Position numbers and translations under genes: made by a program. A stretch of 64,000 nucleotides of DNA, taken from contig OY855907.1 of assembly GCA_963693305.1 (NCBI GenBank), positions 31,110,801-31,174,800 of the forward strand. The letters run 5' to 3'. Origin of the DNA: Meandrina meandrites (Eukaryota; Cnidaria; Anthozoa; Scleractinia; Meandrinidae). Below, piece after piece: positions 1 through 54,200 of the stretch (its first letter is position 1; each line of letters begins with the position of its first letter). The notes beneath the pieces are model-generated. The model had not been told where the DNA came from and did not search any database. It saw only the letters and a program-made list of their open reading frames with translations.

Positions 1-1520
1 AAGTGATGCTGAGCTATAACTGCACTCAAAGTTTTACATTGTAGTTTTAAAAACTTAATTTTTTCCAGGGAAGCGTAGATGCTTTTTTCACTGGCTGAAT
101 GCAAAATCACAGCATACATGTAATTTTTCTGAGTTTGAGCGGTACATTTATCTGATGCTAGCTGTAATTGACACTGTGATGAAGCAGAGTTATTGCTTTG
201 TCCATGTGGCTAGTATCGTTGAAATGACTACATCCTGTCAATTTACCCTTATTGGGTAGAAAGTGACAGGTTTGTTTGTAACCCCCCTAGTGTATATACC
301 AGTTCTGGCTTTATTTGCCATACTGTTACCACTGCTGATTCAGTCTACAAGTGCATAATGCAACGGTAAACAGAGTGAGAACAGCGTGACAAGCAATGCT
401 TTGGAACCAGGTATAATTTAAAGTTACTCTCTGTGAGAGCGAACAGTAAAAATCATATGATCCCCATGTGGTCATTTAAAGGAACTGTTTATTTGAAAAC
501 AAAAAATAAAAAAAAAAAATACAAAAACAAAAGTAGAAAATAATGGCAAAATAAAGTACTTATAAAATGGAAAAAAAATACATCCACGTTGTGGAAAAGG
601 CAATACTGTATATTGTTTAAGAAACGTTTTGTATGAAACAGTTTAGCTGAAATGGATAGTTGGAAGGAAATGGGCAGCTTTGGAACTTAAGCTGCATTTT
701 ATTTGAAAATATCAATTATATAAGAAGCGTTTTAGTTGATTTTAGCCTTTATGTACATGTAGTTGCTTAGATTTTGAAAAAAAAAAACCTTAGAACATAT
801 AGTTTTGTTCTCGCATCATAATTTGTGACTACCTTCTATTTCTAAGTTTGTTACATCTACTGCTTAAAAATAGTATGCTGCAAATGTTCTGATTAGATTT
901 AATGTAAATTAACAAATACAAAGTAGTTGCTATTCTTTCAAAAAATGTCAAATCTCTGTATTGTTGAGACTGAGTCAAAATAAAAATAAAAAACAGAAAA
1001 GAAAACTCAGCGGTCTTGGAAACAGGTTTTTTTTTTTCATAACAGAAATGAAATTGCAAACTTAAGGTATGTTGATAACACCAGACATCCATAATCTCTT
1101 CGACAGGAGGGCGGAAAGGAGCCATGATGCACTTTGGAAAAAAATAGATGAATGGCCAATTTTTTTCATGGTGGCATTTGAAGCCCCTCCTAGTTTTCTT
1201 CAATCATAACCATCCCTGTTTGTTTTATGGATTATTATCATCAGCCTGAATGCGCCAAAGTTGTTGTATGAATGGGTTCCGGTCTCGTCTATGGAAAACA
1301 TCGAAAGAGCTATTTATTACGTACTTAAGGCGTGTGAAAAATTAGGTGTTGGTGGAAATCCAACAAAAATATTTTGAAGAATTGAAATGTTTGCGTGATA
1401 TGTCACGCAAAATTCATCTCCTGTGGCACCCAGGGTCAAACGGTCCAAATTTCGCGCTCATGCTGCCGAACCCCATCATCGTCAACAGAATTATTTTTTG
1501 CCCTCGTCCCTGTTGCTTGC
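1..1520. other. Upstream flank of KYNU, no gene recognised
   Basis: AT-rich sequence with several A-tracts (for example near 500-530 and 780) and scattered AATAAA-like motifs. It could hold the 3' UTR of a gene to the left plus the KYNU promoter, but no exon or clear promoter element could be recognised. Short open frames here have no recognisable protein features. Confidence 0.4.
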
Positions 1521-1544
1521 TGAAGGTTTTATACGTTCAAAGAA

Positions 1545-25079
<23,535 letters not shown>

Positions 25080-25360
25080 TTTGTTATATAATAAGTTGTG
25101 AGCAATAAGTTATGGTCTAATAAGTTGTGGTCTTGTGAACAACGGGAAATTAGAGTGTGTATTTCATTTTGCCACAGTGGCACTTGGTAAATATATTCAT
25201 GCGTACATATTTAAGTTTGTAAGAAGTTACCGTAATAAGGTTTATAGTGTAAGCACTAAAATATCTTAATGGTATCTAAACTTTTAAGTTATTTTAATAT
25301 ACTCAAACATTTTAAACGACTTGTATGCCTTCTCCGCCTGCGCCAAGAATAGCATAGCAC

Positions 25361-25385
25361 CCCCCCCCCCCCCCCCCCCCCCCCC
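25361..25385. repeat. Poly-C tract
   Basis: A run of about 25 C immediately left of the Mutator-like MITE, within the probable KYNU 3' UTR. It produces spurious glycine-rich open frames on the - strand. Confidence 0.9.
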
Positions 25386-25411
25386 ACATAGCTGCTTTGC
25401 CTGAGCTCTGT

Positions 25412-25585
25412 TAGCCTGTTCCAGGCTCTCGGTAGTTGGGGGCGATCGCCAGGAAAAAAGCGAGTGAGCGAAAAAAGCGAGCGAGCGAGAAAAAAAACGA
25501 GACGAGGGGAGTCTCCCCCTCGGTTTTTCCTCTCTCGCCCGCTTTTTTTGCTCGCCCCCAACTACCGAGACCCTGGAACAGGCTA
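25412..25585. mobile_element. Mutator-like MITE with 9-bp duplication
   Basis: TAGCCTGTTCCAGGCTCTCG at 25412 is inverted as CCTGGAACAGGCTA ending 25585, with inner arms GGTAGTTGGGGGCGA. The target duplication GAGCTCTGT is at 25403-25411 and 25586-25594. It shares the TAGCCTG terminus and 9-bp duplication with 36420-36721. It lies in the probable KYNU 3' UTR. Confidence 0.85.
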
Positions 25586-25617
25586 GAGCTCTGTTTACTG
25601 GACAACAATTTAAACAC

Positions 25618-25623
25618 AATAAA
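25618..25623 (+). promoter_or_regulatory. Candidate KYNU polyadenylation signal
   Basis: This is the first canonical AATAAA I find after the KYNU stop (25079). Using it would give a 3' UTR of about 550 bases that includes the poly-C tract and the Mutator-like MITE. No transcript evidence is available. Confidence 0.4.
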
Positions 25624-25699
25624 TTTGACAAATAATTCTTTCGATCACAGATAGATCGGGGAGAATGACAAGCACATGGCTTGCTAGGTCTAGGACATA

Positions 25700-27246
25700 A
25701 CTATCATTGGCTCATCGCCAAGAACCGATACAAGTCAATTGCAATAACAAAAACGCAGGTAGAGAAGACATAAAGGCTATATTTGCAGGCAAATATTTTA
25801 TATTACTTGGCAGTTAAGTGTTACATGTATGTAGAATTCAAGGGTGTATACTTCATGGGTAAATAACATAGCAAAACGAGTCGTACATCTCTTGGTGTTC
25901 AGCCGCCTAATATACTTTACACTGTACTAGCTTACATCAAGCAGGAAAACTTAGTTTGGTACAAGAACAGGTGATATATGACTCGATGCAGTTATTTGTT
26001 CACCAGTAAAGTGTTATCAATATTCGAGGTTGTGCGATACATATCGCAGGGTTGTAAGTAATTTCTAAAGTTTCAATTTTATCCATCATTTTTAACTTAA
26101 ATAGTAAATAGTCTAAATAGTGTGTGGGTGTAACTCATTTATTTAATTTTGTCTGCCATCATCTAACGGCAGGCTTTGTGTCTCAAGGTCTCACAGTTTC
26201 TTCAACATCGGGTAATTATTTAATTATCCCCTGGCCACCCCCCTCTCACGCAACACAGAACAAAAAGTCAGAAAATCTGTTTGGGCATCTTTAATAGGAG
26301 ACGAGAAGCCCCTGAGGGCTCGAGGAGAGTCCCAAGGGCGGGAGGGAGGGTGAAGAAACAACTGGAACGATCGAACAAACAAAACAAAGTGATCAAGTTA
26401 CAATCAAGATGATCCTGGGCAGCTAGCCAGGCATGGCATGGAGTCCTGTAACTTTAAACACATTTGTGTAATACTTACTTAATCCCCTTCGTTCCTAAGT
26501 GGAACATAGGTCCTCAACTAGCGCGCGCCGCCTAACCCTATTCTGTGCAGTGACCTTTGCCTCATTGCACGTAAGGTGTTTCCCCGCCAACTCTGCCATT
26601 GTCCTGCGTCTCCAGGTGTTGGGTCTAATGCAAAGGGTATAACTGATTTTGTGCACTTTCATGAGTTGAGTTAGGCACATAAGGTTTAGAACTGAGAACC
26701 CAGTGGCTGATCATTAGGTGCTCGACGTCGACAGGAGATGGGCCGAAGTGAAGATGGGCTCTTTCTTGCCGTAAGAAAAGGCGGGGGAGGGGAGAGACGT
26801 AAAGGAAGTTCCTTTCTTGCTCCAATAAGGGTGGGGGGTGGGTCAGGAAAGGTTTTCGGTCTTTCGGATCTTGTACCTTAAAACAAAAGATTCGGGGACC
26901 ACTTCTCTTGATGTGCCACTAGCACAGGTGAATTGATACGGCGACTCTTTCTGATGAGTAACCATTATTACAAAGAGCCGGCCTGAATAGTAGATTGGCT
27001 CCAAGCTTCCTCCTACGTTTTCCTAATGAAGTCACGTAGTCTTTCCCATTCCAGCTATTCGTTTTAGGAGCACAATTGAGTGACAAGCCAAAGAATTTCT
27101 GCGACGATGTTACTAGGCTATTCAAACTTACACTGAATAATTACAAGAGACAACCCAGTAATTCTATTTTTATAATTATATAATTATATTCATAGATCAT
27201 CTTCTACTGGCTACAACTATTTCATTTTGTCTTGTTTCTAAGTAAT
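25700..27246. other. Intergenic, no gene recognised
   Basis: Sequence between KYNU and the duplicated receptor unit. Nothing protein-like or clearly repetitive was recognised. Confidence 0.5.
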
Positions 27247-28459
27247 TAGTAAGTATATATTAAATATATCCAATACTTTTACTATGTATAGTTTTACACT
27301 CATTGACAATAACTGCAAGGCTGACACTACGTAGAAACAGCTGTCCAGAGTTTTCATTTTTGACTTTAAGTTTGGGCTCTATCATGTCGTTGTCCCCATT
27401 AAATTTTCTTTTTATTTCAACGTAGTGTCAGGCTTGCAGTTATTGTCTTCGTATTTTTATTTTTGGCTGATTAGAGCTGTCGCCATCTCCTGCGTACACC
27501 AGCAGCATTTTCGTACGCGGTCCTTTGCTTTCAGTTGTCACTTTTAGTTTTACATGGTTCATTGCTATGGAGAAGCTCACTATTAAATTTATGTTAATTC
27601 TCATATGATGGTAACTACCTTACTCTACTATTCTTTAAATCTCTGAATGTACACGTGCGCTAATATATGTAACCGTTGTAGCGACATATTACAATTACGA
27701 AGCTGTATTATTAAAAAACTGGTTACTCAAAGAGTATGATCAGTAAAGTTGCATTACAACTAAATTACAAATATTCAGAAAGACTCGCGTGGATCACAAA
27801 AACGTTTACTCCAGCAAACACCTACTCTGCCAAATTTCTGTACTCAACAGATTGGTCATGTACAAGTTTCACCCAAAAGATGTTGGCTTCAACATAACTT
27901 CGTTTGCCTGTTCACATGCAAGCATATCCTACCAATTTATATTAGTTGGGGTCCAAAACGGCACTCGAGTTCGACTTGTACTGTTTTGCAAGAGTTCTCG
28001 TTGTTGAATTAGAACTCGGTAAGTTTGAAACAGCGTCGATTTTTTTTCCCAGCAGGTTTTCTCCTGCGGTAACGATGGCTCGTTGTGTTATAATTGAAAC
28101 ACTTGGCAATTACAATGCATTCTCGTACAATTAATGTCCAACTGTACTTGTAGTTTCAATACCTTTTTGACAATGTTTGACAACTTTGAAAACACGAACG
28201 AAATGCTTTCGCTTTCACTTTTGGGCAAAATGTAACCAAGTTTCATTACGAAAACGAGGTTTGAGTTCATGTTGAGGTAACGACATAACAGGGTCAACCT
28301 GTTTGTACTGAAATAAAAATTAGAAAAAACGATGCGATATTCTTTATACCAATCTCGTCCGCAGAGCCCGCTTTTCTTTTGGTCACTGAGCATGCACGCT
28401 TTTCTTTTGATTTCTGACGATTCTGACCCTGCACAGAGTGTTCATTTTCAATCGTCAGC

Positions 28460-28815
28460 AGAAACTCGTAAGTAGTTGAAACGTGTGACGCGCGTTCACA
28501 GCGTTCGAATATTCAGTTTTGCCAAGTACCATATATGGAAACATAAAGGGTTTGTACACGAATGATTTGCACACTTAACAACACACGCAGGAAAATTTTC
28601 GATTTTGCGGTAAGTCACTTGAATTCCGATCTATACGCCGTAAATTACTCACAGACACTAAAGAAATTCATTAAGATTTATCCAAGTGAAGTTCTCTAGA
28701 CCTCTAAATGACGATGAAACAGACGAATTTATGGTACTTAATGGAAACGAATGTTCAAACGCTTTGTACAATACGAATCATAGGGAGTTACACGTTTCAA
28801 CCCCTATGAGTTTCT
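28460..28815. mobile_element. MITE present only in unit A
   Basis: AGAAACTCGTAAGTAGTTGA at the left and TCAACCCCTATGAGTTTCT at the right are inverted. The corresponding site in unit B (about 58883) lacks these 356 bp. Short copies of TCAGC flank the element. Confidence 0.8.
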
Positions 28816-29063
28816 GTCTTCAGCCAATCAGATTTGAGCGTAAAGGACCAAGCGAATCGCGGACTTTCTCATCGGACTTGCCGAGAATCCGCGTTCTAGG
28901 TGCGTACTCAAATTAGTAGAAATAGCTATGTTGCCAAAAATCAGACAAAAATGCCAGTGGGTAACACATTTTGGGCTCCTGTGTACCCGACTATCATATC
29001 AATCTCGGGACGAGATTGTTCTTATACCTATCCACTAATCAGTTTAATCACGCGACTATTTAA

Positions 29064-29973
29064 GGACGTTCGCGCGAAAACTTTCTAGTCGATAGATTTT
29101 TCTAAAATTTTTACTGAGGACGGATAATGAGTTACTTGTGTCAGAAATACAAAAAAAAGTGGGGGTCACCGACTTCGTTTCAGAGATAAAGTCTGTAGAA
29201 AACTACCCTGATTTTGAAAAATTGGCGCACGTAATTTCGCACGGCTTTCAAGGTTTGTAGTTTAAATTATCGATGGTGAGAAAACGGAGGCAAACGATCT
29301 TGGTGATATTTTGAAGAAGTGCGTCTGTTGCGTAAATAATTTTAAGTGTTGCCATCTTTTATGTAAAACTTAGCCCTGGAAGAGGCATTTGAACCCGTCG
29401 TACGGCAAAACGAAAATATCAAAAAGCGGAATTCGAACGTGCGTGGGGCAAAAAAAATCAACCTTTTAATCGATAGATTTTTTTCATTTTCTCACAAAAC
29501 GTAGATAATCGTTAACAAAAGTGATCTGTTAAGAAAAAAGTAGGGGTCACCGACCATTTAAGCTAGCAAACTGCAAGCGAAGTTATCGCAACAGCTGCTC
29601 ACCCTATATGTGGTTGGAAAGCTTTCTCAGCGCGCGCGCTCGATGCATGACGTGGCGTAGCGTTGCGACAGGAATTACGTGCGCAGTAAAGGCCTGGCAA
29701 AACGAGGAAACATGTTTCCAGAAACATGTTTCCGTGATTGTTTCCTCGTTTTGCCATGTTTCCATGCCGTGCGGAAACACGAAATGTTTCTGCCATGTAG
29801 CAGAAGCAAATTTTGCTTCTTGGAAACAAAATTGACGCTGGAAACAATGTTTCCCGTGTGGCAAAACTGGGAAACATTTGGGAAACATGCGCGCGCTACG
29901 GGTGTTTCTGGAAACATGTTTCCTCGTTTTGCCAGGCCTTAAGGATGCGCATAAACAATTAGCGCGAACGTCC
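29064..29973. mobile_element. TTAA-flanked (piggyBac-like) element at receptor stop codon
   Basis: Inverted ends GGACGTTCGCGC and GCGCGAACGTCC, each bordered by TTAA (29060-29063 and 29974-29977). Unit B has an uninterrupted TATTTACATCTG at about 59126-59137, giving the empty site. A related, oppositely oriented copy is at 55778-56435. No transposase frame is present; it contains a nested 250-bp element. Confidence 0.88.
29690..29939. mobile_element. Nested TAA-flanked foldback MITE
   Basis: AGGCCTGGCAAAACGAGGAA at 29690 is the inverse of TTCCTCGTTTTGCCAGGCCT ending 29939. The interior is many GGAAACATGTTTCC palindromes. TAA borders both sides (29687-29689 and 29940-29942). The related element at 55778-56435 reads straight through the same point, confirming a 3-bp duplication of the PIF/Harbinger type. 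Confidence 0.85.
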
Positions 29974-47558
<17,585 letters not shown>

Positions 47559-49458
47559 GCTTTCAACCAAACGCACGTTTTGATGTAGTCAACACACGTT
47601 TCAAGAAAACCAAACTTGCTGTTTCCTTTCAAAACCCTATTTGTACAGTTTGTTGTTTAGACTTCCTTAGTGCCTCTCCATCTCTTGGTTGTTTCCGTGC
47701 GTGCTATGTTACTATGTTTTTTTTTTCTAGATATGTAAATGTATTTCTAGAATAATTTAAGTGACATTGTTTAACTGGGCAATATGTTGACATCTTTTTG
47801 TTTGACAAGTGAGGTTATTCAGTCGCACAATAAGAGGTTTTCAGTTGAGTACATATTGAATTGCGTCAAGTAAACGAAAGCAGGACTTGCAAAACTCAAA
47901 ATTCCGTACTTTTAGGGCTGTTTTCATATTTTCGCCTTTTTCTCGTTCAATATTTTCACACATAGCTATATCAAACAGCTGAAACAGTAATCTATAAACA
48001 CGTAGTCAGCAGGAAAGACGATTAAATAGATATGACGCACGTTCAAAATTAAAACGAATTTGTTTTATCTCACTTTTCTCAAACAGAAAATGAATTTCAA
48101 GGATGGAAGTTAATTTAGGAACCAAGCTGACGGGGGCTGCTTTTTTAATTTAGAAATGGCGATTTCGCAGCATTGTAAGTGCATTGTGAATTTAAGTTTG
48201 AGTCTGTTTTGGGTCAGCTCCGAAAATTAATTCAGCCATTAGCGGTTTTTGTTTCGCACGCGACATGTCTGTAGTCAACATTATTTTGTAAATTTATCGA
48301 TTTTCGCGACGACCAAATATAATATCTACAATAAAAAATGTATGCCGATGTATTTGAAACAAATCCTTAAGGCTGAAATATGTTACTTTTTTTAAGAAGG
48401 CAATATTTAAAATATATACAAAAAAAACTTTCTCGCTCAGGCACAGAAACAAGGAAAGTTCGCCCTGATTGCTTTCGCGGCTGACATTGGGAATACAAAT
48501 TAAATAAAGACATGTGTACACCTGCATTGTAATTTTGCCTTCATTAAAAACAAGGCACAAGTTGGGAACATTGACTGTCTATTATTTTCGTCAGTAAAAT
48601 AATTCACTTAAATTCGCTTGTCTTCTGCTATACAATTTGGATGCTGTTGAAGATTGGAAAGGATTTAGTATTTCGTCTGTCCAATTCAAATCAGTGTGTC
48701 TAATGGATGTCACTGCCATCTCTTATTTAAATATCGTTTCTCTAATGCTTTAAACCTTTTCATCAAGTGAAGCGGAGTTTCGTAACTCTGGAAAAAAAAA
48801 TAAGAAAGTGAAATTATTTACAACGAACAAAAGAAAAAGAAAACGAAAAAATTGAAGCAAGGAAAGTTAAGAGAATTCGAAAAAACTCGAGGTAGCTTTC
48901 TTGCAAGCTGTGTTTATTCTTAATTGAAAAACGCTTTATCTAAATATTGGGTACTGATCAATAACAGAGGAATAACATATTCCCTGTTCTGACACCAGAA
49001 TTTTGTAAAACAGACAGTTACATTTAAATATTGTGATAAAATTCCAACCTATCTCACATTAGATGTCCTGGAAATACTCTTAGAGACCACGATATTTGTA
49101 AAATAGCCTTCAGTTTAGTTTCCATTTTTAAAGTCATGGCAGTTTTCTTGTTGTAAAACCTGTATTATCACGTGGCCGCAACAACATATCCAGGTGAAAA
49201 TGCACAAAAAAAGTTTTTAGGATTTATTTATCATTTGAAGATGGAGTATTGCGAAACGATTTCCCCATAACGTGCTCGTTTGCACGACCTTCACTCGTCT
49301 GCAGGAAGTGCAAACTGTTCATAAGACTTCATATTTTATTTGTAGATAACTCATTACCGCTAAATTTTCTACGATTTTGATTGGTTTAAATTGCTTACGT
49401 GACGTGATAGTGCTCACCCGCGGAGAGACGCTATCCAAATAGATGAGTGATTTATTTA
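47559..49458. other. Upstream flank of receptor copy 1
   Basis: This should contain the 5' UTR and promoter of the receptor. AT-rich, with A-tracts near 48795-48850. No TATA box or exon could be assigned. Confidence 0.4.
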
Positions 49459-49637
49459 AGCAATAGACCACACTTTCTAGGGGTTTACCGGCGCAAGAAA
49501 AAAGCTTTTCGGCGCGAGAAAAGCTTGTAAATCACGAGCCGTCAGGCGAGTGATTTACAAGCTTTTCGAGTGTTCTCCCAACATCCCAAGGGGGCTTTAT
49601 TGCGCCGGTAAACCCCTAGAAAGTGTGGTCTATTGCT
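49459..49637. mobile_element. Foldback MITE, about 180 bp
   Basis: AGCAATAGACCACACTTTCT at the left is inverted as AGAAAGTGTGGTCTATTGCT at the right. The arms extend through AGGGGTTTACCGGCGCAA, with an inner palindrome around CTTGTAAATCAC. Confidence 0.88.
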
Positions 49638-50648
49638 TTTTTTATTATTTCGTGATCAAGTGTCTTATTCTCAACATGTTCATCGAATTAAACGGTAAAC
49701 CAATCACAGCGGCTGGAAGAATAAAACACAGGTTCAGCTTCACCGACCATTCACACCAAAATCCACGAACCGACACGACGAAATATTTAAAGTCCGTTTT
49801 TAAGCTGTAAAAGTCATAAGAAAGGAGAGGGAACGGTTCATGGAAGAAAATGTATTCAATGATTTAAAGTTGCTTTCACGAGGAAATTTAGCAAACTGTG
49901 GCCGGAGTCATTCACGCGAAAGCAAAGGACTGCACGGGAAGTTTGGAAGCTTACAAAACTCACAGACTGCCGAAGTTATTTAGAATAAAGGTTAGTTTCA
50001 GAAACTCTGTTTCGGAAATTTTATTTCGAACTGATTTGTTTTCGTTTTCGCCGAATGGCAGACTTTACAGAAAGCACTAACTTGCATAAAACTAGAAATA
50101 ATTCAAACGCGTACAAGAACACAGCGTGAGTTTCTGCCATCAAAATAATTCAAGTAAGCTTTCATCGCGATCAATTTTAGGTGTTTATTTTTTCTTTCAA
50201 CTAAGGTTTCCGAGTAAATGTTGAATGAATATGTCCATGTAACTAATTTTATCCCAGCCAGGTAAAAGCATAACCGTTTGTTGTGTTGCTTCTCATATGA
50301 TTGTTTCTGTGTTTTGTTTTCCTCTAACTATACGCTTAGCTAATTCGCTCCACTTACGGTGGGCGTCCAAAATTCATTGTAGTGAACCACCCTCAGTAAA
50401 TATTCATTGTGATCATTCATGAGAATCGTATCCTCTGTTTTAATCATCAGATAGACCAAAATAAGACATAAAACTAACGGTAATTATTCGTCCTTACGGG
50501 GTCGAGCGTTACGCTGTCCTGTCGGGGAGCGGGAGTTTACCGGTACAATAGAACATAGGTTTTTGACCTTTTGGACCAATCAGAGTGCGCGTAGTATCTG
50601 AGCTTAGCTCATAATTTGTCAATTGCGCTGTTTTCTAAAAGAAATTAT

Positions 50649-50723
50649 CGAGTTATAGAAACAGTCGTGAATCGGAAATTGGAAAAACTCGAAAAAGCCG
50701 TGGAAACACTGGGCGAACGGCTC

Positions 50724-50754
<31 letters not shown>

Positions 50755-50781
50755 CTTTCACTCGTGTTTTATAACTCGTTT
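50649..50781. repeat. Diverged foldback repeat
   Basis: CGAGTTATAGAAACA at the left and TGTTTTATAACTCG at the right are imperfect inverted arms, with GAACGGCTCGTGTTCCCAC near the centre. Confidence 0.55.
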
Positions 50782-51270
50782 TAGTAGAATTCTACTAGTA
50801 CACTAAAAAAAATATAATGCAAATGCTGCAATCTAATTGGCTGAGCTATTGAACACTATTAACCATTAGTGTGCAGTGGCTGAGGGTCGTCTACAGAGTG
50901 GCGACATTTTTTCGTTTCTCCGAAGTTTCGGAGGAAGTTTAAAAACATTATTGGATAATTCAATTCCCGCGAAGGCTAAAAGGAGGAAATTCACCGTTGC
51001 AAGAGCTTAAAACGTTAAAATTACTGACAGAATAAACTGATGAGCGTGAGTTCACAACTGAAAGTTTCAGATGAAAATTCAGTCGGTCCGCGCGCGCGAT
51101 TTTGCTAAAGCGTGAAGTTTAATATAAGTTCTTATTTTTTTCTTGGCTTGTGAGAGGGCAAGATGAACCGAATCCTGCAATCTGATTGGTTCCGGGAGCG
51201 GGCGGAATTTTCCAATCTTGACTTCGGTCAACGGAACGGGCCGGCAGTTTGGCATTTTGCGTGACGAGAC

Positions 51271-54200
51271 TCGGGGGTGGAAGAGGAATAATGGGATGTT
51301 GATCATTCCATTATTCCGACTCAAAAATTTCCGTTATTCCATTATTCCAGGCACGAAAAGATCATTATCCCGTTCGGCAAAGTCTACTTATTCCGCAAAA
51401 ATAAGCTTAACTTACCTTCGTTTTTCTGCGAGTCGTCTGCAGTATTCTTGGAGTTATCTGGATTATGCTAACAGTAGCTTTTATTATTTTATTTTATTTA
51501 TTTTTTATTTATTCGATTATATGGCAAACTTCTACCTTTAACTGTTTTCCAGTTATTATTTTTATAAAGAAAAATGCGTTCCATTTACAACCACCAAGTA
51601 ACAATAAATTGTCTTTCTTCAGTAAAACTTAGCTGTGAACATCAAAAAGACACGATTTCGTTCTACAGGTTAATGCTTATATTAGTTTCGAATCCGGCGA
51701 TTTCGGCCATAATGAAGTAGATAACATAACAAAAGTCGAGGACAAAATCTAAACATTGATCGTCAGAAACCAGTATAAACCCATGCACTTGTAACTAACT
51801 CTTCCTGTCGTTGCTGCCTGGCTACCGCATTAGCATCGAACGGTTCTTAAGCTGAATAGTCGTCCTTACCAGCCCCTCTGTTTCGCTAATCTGGAGTCAG
51901 GCTATTGACATCGTGTATCGTGTTAAGGTGACATAAAAGTCAAAACAGTTTACAGCACCTTGGATCCTATAATAGCAATTGCATGACAAAAATATCGGCT
52001 AACACCTTCAATCGTAAAATATTGCGTAGCCTTATAACTATTCCACCTCTACCATCAGTGGTAATCGACTGGGTATGGACTACTGTTCCCGATTTTTCAG
52101 CTTGAAGACGGAACGAACCTCTGGCGAACACTTCGACCATAAACACCGGCAAAGTCGTGCAAGGTTAGCTTGTCAGTCAAAGACAACTTACTGATTCCTT
52201 CTTGGAGCTTTGAAACCTTAGAAGGGTAAGGTGGTGGCGATGCATGAATAATTTTCTCTGGGTAATAACTAGATGGGCCAGTGAAGTAGACAAATTATCC
52301 ATCGTACATGCGTCTGTCTTGTTCCCTTAAGCAAGTTGATCTCCTGGTTCAGTTAGCCAGCTGTGTTGGCGCGGGACCATCTTCGCGCATTAATGAGAAG
52401 AAAGACTCTATACCTAGGGTAACCAAAGATGCAAAACAGATTTTCCAATGGAACTTACATGGATCTCTTCAAAGAGGTTTACCAAGCGCCCAAGGGACTT
52501 GTACATGAGTACAAATGGTCTTTGGGTGGCATATGGAATGATCTGATCAGGGCCTTGCGTTAACCTCCTTCCAAGTCTTTTACGATTCTCTTCTTCTCAT
52601 TTGAAAAGAAAGTCAACCACTCCATCCACCACTTTTATGCCTTCTGATGAGCTTCTGTATCTCTTCTCTTCTCTCCTTCCCCTTGACATTTCTTCACTAC
52701 TCTTACATATTCTGCATGTAATAGAATTTTTACATGAAAAATAACCTTTTCTGTAACAGTATTCTAAGCGCAATTTATTGGTTTAAACGTGTTACCGATT
52801 TTTCGGACCTTTACTTTAGTTGTATAGAGCATAGCCTAATACATTGTTTAACACTTTTAAAAATTAATTAGGCGTACAAACTAAGTCTTACTCTTTGGCT
52901 ACTCTATCTGTCACTTACGTAAGTGTTTTGTTTTGATTTTCTGTTTTGTTTTTGCCGGCAGCGTATACTCGAGCCTACCTTTTCTTCTTGTGTTTTCTAC
53001 GACTTTGGCGATCAGATTGGTCGCGATCGGTCCGCTCCATGTCACTGAGATAATTAACAATTATTCCATGAGCCCGCGTTGGATACGAGGTGGTAAATAG
53101 CCAACGAGGCGCGAAGCGCCGAGTTGGCTATAACCACTCGTATCCAACAAGGGCGAATGGAATAATTGTTTTATTAAATTCTTCTTTAGTATAAATCAAC
53201 TGGACATTTCATTTTGATGTAAACGAAGTGATAGTATGAGGAGGCGGGAAAATTTGTGACGCGGTGTTCACTTTTTGAGTTGAATGAAACACGCGAGGAG
53301 AGCCAGCGAGAGAGTTTTCTTCTGAAGATTTTCCTCGGAAAATCTCCTTGTAAATCGTCTTTTCATCCTGGAAAATTGTGACAACAATTAAGGTTTACGG
53401 GAAGATCCGAAGCAATAGCTTTCCTGGAAATTATACGCCTTGTGCAAGACGAGCGAAGCAAGTGTTTACATATTGTACTTGTTTACGGCTCCACGGCTAT
53501 CATCAAGACCACTACATTATGCTGAAACGAAATTGCACTCAGATTCGATGAAGTTTATTGAAGTATAAAAGGACAAGATCAAGATTGAAAGGTAACAAAC
53601 TTAACTGAAGTCCTGAACCTAATTTTACGTCGAACACTGAATGAAATTGTGTCAGTTTTCTTGTCTTCCCGGAAATTATTTGCTGCTTTTCTTCTTCGTT
53701 TAGTCGCTCTTGTTGTACATTTACAAGTATTTTAATTAAACATTTCGCATCAATCCTTTCAGTTTTACGTAGTTGAGTCAACTATGGCATTTTGTGGTAT
53801 TTGTGTGGTTTTAGCGAAGGCACTGTCGATTATTTCTTGTATAAGCTTATAAACCTCGCCAAATTTGCCATTTTTCGATGGAACTTTCGCTTCCCGCAGG
53901 AAAATTTTTAAACTGAGTGGCACTTGCCGCACTCGTTTCCCAAATAAGGTCAAACGCAGGTATAATGGCTGATAACCGAGATCTAGTGAACCAATCAGAA
54001 AGCTAGAATTGCATTATCCGAGGTTGAGAATTTAATAATGTAAGATAACTGCAAAAATTGAGTGACAAGTAAGGTAACGATTTAATGGAAGAATATTTAG
54101 AAAGAACGACAATGCCTTTTAATAGTCCCTGAAACTCAGCAATGCAAAAAGACTGCCGCAAACTCTTGGAGAAAAACAGCCGCATTGCGAACAGTCCACA

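Noticed and set aside
25284..25631. Glycine-rich - strand open frames
   Set aside because: Created by the poly-C tract and the arms of the Mutator-like MITE; no protein features.
28686..28916. 76-codon + strand open frame
   Set aside because: Spans the right end of a unit A-specific MITE, and the reading frame is not kept in unit B.
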